Source: Bordetella parapertussis (GTDB lineage: Bacteria > Pseudomonadota > Gammaproteobacteria > Burkholderiales > Burkholderiaceae_C). From it: 11,379 nucleotides of DNA. The notes beneath the pieces were generated by a model, which was given only the letters and a program-made list of their open reading frames with translations, searched no databases and was not told where the DNA came from. The position numbers were made by a program, and so were the translations under genes. Below, in pieces: positions 7,356 through 11,379 of this stretch; positions within the stretch are counted from its first letter, which is position 1, and each line of letters begins with the position of its first letter. The stretch is from positions 1-11,379 of the forward strand of contig CAMDJU010000068.1 in NCBI GenBank assembly GCA_945900695.1. Direction: 5' to 3'.

Positions 7356-7419
7356 CATGCTTAGTTTGCGCGATGTGTGCAAGCCTGTCGCGACGCCATT
7401 TGTGTGCGTTGACCCAAAA

Positions 7420-7893
7420 ATGAAACTCAAAACATTCGAACAGTTTTACGCCACACCCGGCCATTTGTTTCGCCGTGCAGGGCAGTTTGTCACCGCCACT
7501 TTTGAAGCCGAGATGGGCCACATTGGCATCACCGCCAGCCAGTTGTCGGCCATATTGGCGGTGCACATGCAACCGGGCATGCAGCAGCGCGAACTGGCCG
7601 CTGCCTTGAGTTGGGATGAGGCCACGGTGGGTGGCATGGTCAGCCGTTTGGAGGCCCAGGGTTATCTGGAGCGTCGCAGCACCACGCGCTCACGCCGGGG
7701 CCGTGAAATTTACATGACCCCAGCGGGAGAGGATTTGTACCTGCGCATTGAGCCCCATGTGGCGGCCATTCAGCGCCAGTTGCTCAAGCGGCTCAAAGCC
7801 GATGAGCGCAAGCAATTGATCACCCTCATCAGCAAAGCCATGGGGGTGGGCGCGACCCAATTTGACGCCCCGCGCACAGGCAAAAAAGCCTGA
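7420..7893 (+). CDS. MarR-family transcriptional regulator
   Basis: A winged helix-turn-helix regulator of about 157 residues from the chosen ATG (7420). N-terminal dimerisation helices are followed by the DNA-binding domain: QRELAAALSWDEATVGGMVSRLEAQGYLERR (about 56-86) contains helix, turn and recognition helix, and STTRSRRGREIYMTPAG (87-103) forms the wing. A C-terminal helix EPHVAAIQRQLLKRL completes the dimer interface. The frame stays open to ATG 7357 and GTG 7375, but the extra N-terminal residues look unrelated to the family and overlap the presumed promoter. None of the starts has a clear ribosome site. It is divergent from the catabolic operon, the classic arrangement for repression relieved by an aromatic ligand. 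The wing has Ser where many MarR proteins have Asp before the paired arginines. Confidence 0.88.
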   Translation: MKLKTFEQFYATPGHLFRRAGQFVTATFEAEMGHIGITASQLSAILAVHMQPGMQQRELAAALSWDEATVGGMVSRLEAQGYLERRSTTRSRRGREIYMTPAGEDLYLRIEPHVAAIQRQLLKRLKADERKQLITLISKAMGVGATQFDAPRTGKKA

Positions 7894-7910
7894 GCGTGGT
7901 TTGCGCGCGT

Positions 7911-8693
7911 TCAGTGGCGCTGTAAAAAGCCCAGCAGGGCTTGGTTAAAGATGGCTTCTTGCTCAATGTTGGCGATGTGCGCGGCGTCTTTGATCACCAA
8001 GAACTCGGAGCCAGGTAAATTTTCGTGGATCAGCTGGGCCATCTCTGGCGGTGTGCCGTGGTCTTGGTCGCCCACGATGACCAAAGCCGGGGCTTTGATT
8101 TCTTTGAGCCGGTCCAAATAGTCCACCTCGGCAATCGCCGCACAGCAGCCGGCAAAGCCGTTGACTGGGGTGTTGGCAATGCCTTGACCAATGCGCGCCA
8201 TCATGGCGGATTCACGTTGGCGATAAGGCTCGGTGAACCAGCGCGACAAGGTGCCTTCGACCAAGGCGGCCATGCCTTTGTCGTGCGCCAGCTTGATGCG
8301 GTCGCCCCACATTTGGGCTGCATTGGGTGGGCGACGGCTGGAGGTGTCGGCCAACACCAAGCTGGAAAAAACACCGGGGTGTGCCAGGGCATAGGCTTGG
8401 CCGATCATGCCGCCCATGGACAGCCCCACCCAATGGGTGTGCTCAATTTTCAGGTGTTGCAGCAAGCCGTGCACATCGCCCGCCAGCATGTCCATGCTGT
8501 AAAGGCCTGCCGGTGCGCTGGATTGGCCGTGGCCTCGGGTGTCAAAGCGCAAGACGGTGAAGTGCGGTGCCAAGAAGGCGGCCTGCGCGTCCCACATGCT
8601 GGTGTCACAGGCCAGTGAATGCGACATGGTGACCCAAGGGCCTTGGCCTTCGATGGTGTAGTGAATGTCAATGTCGCCGATGCGTGCTTTCAT
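7911..8693 (-). CDS. Alpha/beta hydrolase, 3-oxoadipate enol-lactonase (PcaD)-like
   Basis: A 260-residue alpha/beta hydrolase. The opening resembles PcaD: the MSHSLACDTSMWDAQ segment (23-37), FDTRGHGQSS (50-59), LYSMDMLAGDV (64-74) and nucleophile motif GLSMGG (Ser92). The remaining triad is Asp211 in GDQDHGTP and His239 in DAAHIANIE. PcaD hydrolyses beta-ketoadipate enol-lactone in the protocatechuate/catechol pathway, but many relatives act on other lactones or esters, and no other pca gene is in the window. A good GGAGA site precedes the ATG. It is convergent with marR (17 bp between stops) and divergent from the next hydrolase, so it is probably a single-gene transcript. The family is secure, the substrate is not. 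Confidence 0.88.
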   Translation of the reverse strand: MKARIGDIDIHYTIEGQGPWVTMSHSLACDTSMWDAQAAFLAPHFTVLRFDTRGHGQSSAPAGLYSMDMLAGDVHGLLQHLKIEHTHWVGLSMGGMIGQAYALAHPGVFSSLVLADTSSRRPPNAAQMWGDRIKLAHDKGMAALVEGTLSRWFTEPYRQRESAMMARIGQGIANTPVNGFAGCCAAIAEVDYLDRLKEIKAPALVIVGDQDHGTPPEMAQLIHENLPGSEFLVIKDAAHIANIEQEAIFNQALLGFLQRH

Positions 8694-8714
8694 GGTTTCT
8701 CCGAGGGTGGGTGG

Positions 8715-8840
8715 TCAGTCGATTTGAATTTGAGCGGCTGCAGCGAGTTTTTTGAAGTACAGCACGTCATCGGCAATCAGTTTGTCTGTCTCAACGGGGG
8801 CGGTGATAACATGAATCGATGTCGAAAAAAAGAGCGTTTC
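8715..8840 (-). pseudogene. Possible C-terminal remnant of a lost minus-strand gene
   Basis: Between the two divergent hydrolase genes the minus strand holds an open frame without ATG that ends in TGA at 8717-8715. Its translation finishes VETDKLIADDVLYFKKLA then AAAQIQID, and reads like an ordinary amphipathic protein C-terminus rather than noise. A stop at 8843-8841 bounds the frame upstream, and the plus-strand hydrolase starts at 8845, so the rest of such a gene would be missing. The layout fits a deletion or rearrangement placing the plus-strand gene here. The ending is vaguely like tripartite-tricarboxylate (Bug) binding proteins, but I cannot assign it, and a chance frame is possible. 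Confidence 0.3.
8782..8810 (+). promoter_or_regulatory. Promoter candidate for the plus-strand hydrolase
   Basis: TTGTCT (8782-8787) and GATAAC (8805-8810) are separated by 17 bp and each match four of six consensus bases. Transcription would start near 8817, leaving a leader of about 28 nt before the ATG at 8845. No other gene lies upstream on this strand within reach, so a promoter is needed in this interval. Confidence 0.4.
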
Positions 8841-8844
8841 TCAA

Positions 8845-9564
8845 ATGAAAAAACACAATTTGGTGTTGGTGCCTGGCTTGATGTGTGACCACAGTGTGTG
8901 GGACCCCATGCTCGAAGGTTTGCGCCCTGTGGCCTGCTGTCAGATCATAGACCACGGCCAGGCGCGCAGCCTGGTGGTCATGGCCCAGCAATTGTTGGCC
9001 TTGGCGCCGCCACGTTTTGCCCTGGCGGGGCATTCCATGGGTGGGCGCGTGGCACTGGAGGTCATGCGCTTAGCGCCTGAGCGGGTCACCCATTTGGCGT
9101 TGATGGACACGGGTTACCTGCCCAAGGTGACTGGGGCGGTGGGCGAGGCCGAAGTCGCCAAGCGCATGGATTTGGTGGCCATTGCCCAAAGCCAAGGGGT
9201 GCGTGCCATGGCTTTGCAATGGGTGCAAGGCATGGTGGCCCCACAGAGGTTGACCGATGTGGCACTGGTCGAGCGTGTGGTGGCCATGATGGAGCGCAAA
9301 TCGGCCGACGTGTTTGCCCACCAGATCAACGCCTTGATCGAGCGCCCCGATGGCACCGATGTGTTGCGCCAGTTGCGCATACCCAGCTTGGTGTTGTGTG
9401 GCGCACTCGACAGTTGGTCCAACCCAGCACAGCACGAAGAAATTGCCCAATGGATTCCCGCACGCCCAGGCGTGGTGTCGGTGGCCGATGCCGGTCACAT
9501 GGTGACCATGGAGCGGCCTGAGCCCGTGGTTCAAGCCTTTAAAGACTGGCTGTCCATGCCCTGA
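8845..9564 (+). CDS. Alpha/beta hydrolase of unknown substrate
   Basis: A 239-residue alpha/beta hydrolase. It begins with a strand leading into LVPGLMCDHSVWD (8-20), carries the nucleophile elbow GHSMGG (Ser64), and has Asp189 in GALDSWSNP and His218 in AGHMVTMERP, so the triad is complete. The compact lid with TGYLPK and an R/M-rich helix region is common in Burkholderiales hydrolases annotated only by fold. The ATG has a poor ribosome site (AAGAGCG). Its 3' end overlaps the convergent MhpA-like gene by 34 bp. It stands alone on the plus strand, so involvement in the neighbouring pathway is only suggested by proximity. Confidence 0.88.
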   Translation: MKKHNLVLVPGLMCDHSVWDPMLEGLRPVACCQIIDHGQARSLVVMAQQLLALAPPRFALAGHSMGGRVALEVMRLAPERVTHLALMDTGYLPKVTGAVGEAEVAKRMDLVAIAQSQGVRAMALQWVQGMVAPQRLTDVALVERVVAMMERKSADVFAHQINALIERPDGTDVLRQLRIPSLVLCGALDSWSNPAQHEEIAQWIPARPGVVSVADAGHMVTMERPEPVVQAFKDWLSMP

Positions 9565-11126
9565 GCGTGAAGCAGTTTTTGTAAGCGCATCGCGCTTTGC
9601 GGGGTGCCATCGAGGTAAGCCAGCACATACCGGTCTGGGCGCACCAGCACCGCTGAGGCCTGTGCGCTGTCCATCACCTTTTGCAACACGCCTTGCACAT
9701 CGCGCAAAACAGTTTGATGGGCCTCGGGGGACGACAAAAAATCTTCTTCGGCACGCAGCATGTCAATCACCACCAAACCCGGCAGGTTCAAGGCGGGCAA
9801 GGCAGGTCCATTGCACCAGCGCAGCACGGCCCAGGAAGGGCCCATCGCATCGTCCAGCCAACGGCGTTGGCCATCAAAGCCTTCCAGTTGAGGTTGGGGC
9901 AACAACTGACCGGCGGGAATGAGCGCACCGGGGCGCGGCGTGGCATCCAAAAAGCCCTGAAAAAAGCGCGGCTTGGGTTTGAATTTCAGGTGCAAGATGT
10001 GGTCGCGAAAGCGGGGCACCCAGCACACCAAGCGCAACAAACCTTGCGCCAAAGCAGCCCCCCAAATGCTTTGCGGTTGCATGTAAATGCCAATGCGCAA
10101 AGCCATTTGGATCAGCGACCAGGCATGCGGAGCGCGTTCTTGGGCATAGGTGTCGAGCAGGCTTTCGCTGGCTTGGCCATGGACCACGGCCGCCAATTTC
10201 CAGGCCAGGTTGCTGGCGTCGCGCACACCGCTGTTCATGCCTTGCCCGGCAAACGGCGGAGTCAGGTGGGCTGCGTCACCCGCGATCAGGGCCCGCCCCA
10301 TTCGCCACTGCTTGGCAATGCGCGCGTGAAAGGTGTAGACCACTTTGCGCAAGATGGTCAAGTCCACATCGCTGGGTTCGCGCTGCGCAATCATGGCCCT
10401 GACTTGGCTGTCGGGCAACACCGATTCGGGCGTTTCTCCGGGCTTGAGCATGAACTCATAGCGCACCGTGCTTTGTGGGCCGGGCAGCCGGATCGCTGGC
10501 CGCTGCGGGTCGCAGTAGGTGCGGGTGTGGCGAAAGGGGGAGGTTCTGCCGATCAAATCGGCAATCAGCCAGCGTTGCTCATAGGTGCTGCCTTCCCATT
10601 CGATGCCCAATTGCTGACGCACCGTGCTGCGCCCACCATCGCAACCGACCAACCACTGGCAACTCAGGGCTTGCATGGCGCCTTGGTGCTGCACCTGCAA
10701 GTCAACACCATGGGCGCTTTGGGTGAATTGCACCAACTCATGTTCAAAGCGCAGTTGCACATGGGGGTAAGCGGCCAAGCCATCGCGCAACAAAGCCACC
10801 AATTGTTGCTGGCGAAAGGCATTGCGCTTGGGATGGCCGTATTCGGTGGAGGTGGGCTCGACTTTGGCAAACAGGCGGTTGCGCCACGAGTAGTAATGCA
10901 CCCCATAGCTTTGCACGATCATCGGCAAAAACCGCTCCAGCATGCCCATGGTTTGCAAGGTGCGCAGGCTTTCGTCGTCGATCGATACGGCCCGCGCTTC
11001 GTCCACCGTGCTGCTGGCTTTTTCGATCAGCCAGGTGCGCACACCGGTTTGGGCCAGCAAATGGGCCAACACCAAGCCCGTGGGTCCGGTGCCCACAATG
11101 GCCACGTCGCAATCAAAGGCGGTCAT
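9531..11126 (-). CDS. mhpA: FAD-dependent aromatic hydroxylase, MhpA family (3-(3-hydroxyphenyl)propionate hydroxylase-like)
   Basis: A 531-residue class A flavoprotein monooxygenase that adds an ortho hydroxyl to a phenolic acid using NAD(P)H and O2. It has GTGPTG (12-17) for FAD ADP binding with Glu35 at the end of strand 2, EARAVSIDDESLRTLQTMG (43-61), a DG motif GCDGGRSTVR (161-170), and the GD motif AGDAAHLTPPFAGQGMNSG (282-300). These, plus YCDPQRP and EFMLKPGETPE, match the remembered E. coli MhpA sequence closely along most of its length (MhpA is about 554 residues). A thioredoxin-like C-terminal domain ends in LVRPDRYVLAYLDG. It follows an aldehyde dehydrogenase gene after 79 bp. No mhpB-type ring-cleavage gene is in the window. 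The true substrate could be another hydroxyphenyl acid. Confidence 0.85.
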   Translation of the reverse strand: MTAFDCDVAIVGTGPTGLVLAHLLAQTGVRTWLIEKASSTVDEARAVSIDDESLRTLQTMGMLERFLPMIVQSYGVHYYSWRNRLFAKVEPTSTEYGHPKRNAFRQQQLVALLRDGLAAYPHVQLRFEHELVQFTQSAHGVDLQVQHQGAMQALSCQWLVGCDGGRSTVRQQLGIEWEGSTYEQRWLIADLIGRTSPFRHTRTYCDPQRPAIRLPGPQSTVRYEFMLKPGETPESVLPDSQVRAMIAQREPSDVDLTILRKVVYTFHARIAKQWRMGRALIAGDAAHLTPPFAGQGMNSGVRDASNLAWKLAAVVHGQASESLLDTYAQERAPHAWSLIQMALRIGIYMQPQSIWGAALAQGLLRLVCWVPRFRDHILHLKFKPKPRFFQGFLDATPRPGALIPAGQLLPQPQLEGFDGQRRWLDDAMGPSWAVLRWCNGPALPALNLPGLVVIDMLRAEEDFLSSPEAHQTVLRDVQGVLQKVMDSAQASAVLVRPDRYVLAYLDGTPQSAMRLQKLLHAQGMDSQSLKA

Positions 11127-11205
11127 GTCAGCATGCCTGTGGTTGGTTGCCGCTTGTCGGTTGGGGGCGTGGCAGATATGCGCCTGCGCGCACCCCGTTC
11201 AACGT

Positions 11206-11379
11206 TCACAGCACCACATGCACGTTTTTGTGTTGGGTGTAGGTGAGCAACTCGTCAAAGCCTTCCTCGCGGCCAATGCCCGACTGCTTATAGCCCCCAA
11301 AGGACGCGCCAATGAAATGGCTGCCCACATGGTTGACCCACACAAAACCGGCTTGTACCCGTGCAGCGGTGCGGTGGGC
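11206..11379 (-). CDS. NAD(P)-dependent aldehyde dehydrogenase, C-terminal fragment (5' end outside window)
   Basis: The last 57 codons and TGA of an aldehyde dehydrogenase; the frame runs to the right edge without a stop. The tail is diagnostic of the superfamily: AGFVWVNHVG, then GASFGGYKQSGIGREEG with the conserved GGxKxSGxGRE motif, then LLTYTQHKNVHV. The catalytic Cys and Glu and the Rossmann domain lie outside the window. These enzymes oxidise aldehydes to acids with NAD(P)+. It is upstream of, and in the same orientation as, the MhpA-like gene, 79 bp away, so they may share a transcript. The substrate cannot be judged from this part. Confidence 0.93.
   Translation of the reverse strand, partial: AHRTAARVQAGFVWVNHVGSHFIGASFGGYKQSGIGREEGFDELLTYTQHKNVHVVL

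Noticed and set aside
7881..7910. Terminator between marR and the convergent hydrolase
   Set aside because: The 17-bp gap and its flanks show no stable stem followed by a T run in either direction.
11127..11205. Small inverted repeat (TGCGC...GCGCA) between the MhpA-like gene and the aldehyde dehydrogenase
   Set aside because: Only a 5-bp stem in GC-rich sequence and no T tract; not distinguishable from chance.
9681..11246. A 521-codon open frame on the plus strand
   Set aside because: It is antisense to the MhpA-like gene, whose FAD motifs are unmistakable. Its product is Gln/His/Gly-rich with no recognisable domain, the usual mirror of a GC-rich coding gene.

Overview
The window reads as one chromosomal catabolic locus from a betaproteobacterium, most likely Burkholderiales/Comamonadaceae. 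That placement is inferred from protein style, moderately high GC and close gene packing, not from a marker gene. There is no rRNA, tRNA, CRISPR array, insertion sequence or phage gene. No gene-free stretch exceeds about 220 bases; the longest is the regulatory region at 7204-7419.

Region 1 (about 7286 down to 135, minus strand) looks like one eight-gene operon. In transcription order it encodes an NADPH-dependent FMN reductase, an alpha/beta hydrolase, a luciferase-like (LLM) flavin-dependent monooxygenase, and a complete branched-chain-amino-acid-type (HAAT) ABC importer: permeases LivH and LivM, ATPases LivG and LivF, and a secreted binding protein. Junctions are 4-bp overlaps or gaps of 1 to about 50 bp. 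A good sigma-70 promoter (TTGACA, 17 bp, TAACAT on the minus strand) precedes the first gene, with palindromes over and just after its -10 box. A bent stem-loop sits past the last gene. A possible start of another minus-strand gene touches the left edge.

Region 2 (7420-7893, plus strand) is a divergently transcribed MarR-family regulator, the obvious candidate controller of Region 1.

Region 3 (7911-9564) holds two further alpha/beta hydrolases. One is minus strand and resembles 3-oxoadipate enol-lactonase (PcaD). The other is plus strand and generic. The 151 bp between their starts contains what looks like the C-terminal remnant of a lost minus-strand gene.

Region 4 (9531 to the right edge, minus strand) has an MhpA-type FAD monooxygenase (3-(3-hydroxyphenyl)propionate hydroxylase family). 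Upstream of it is the C-terminus of an NAD(P)-dependent aldehyde dehydrogenase, cut by the window edge.

A working model, which is inference: the importer brings in an aromatic or alicyclic acid. The reductase supplies FMNH2 to the LLM monooxygenase, which oxygenates the substrate, and the co-transcribed hydrolase cleaves the product. MarR de-represses the operon when the compound or a metabolite is present. The neighbouring aldehyde dehydrogenase, phenol hydroxylase and lactonase-like hydrolases fit a wider aromatic-degradation island. The substrate cannot be read from sequence.
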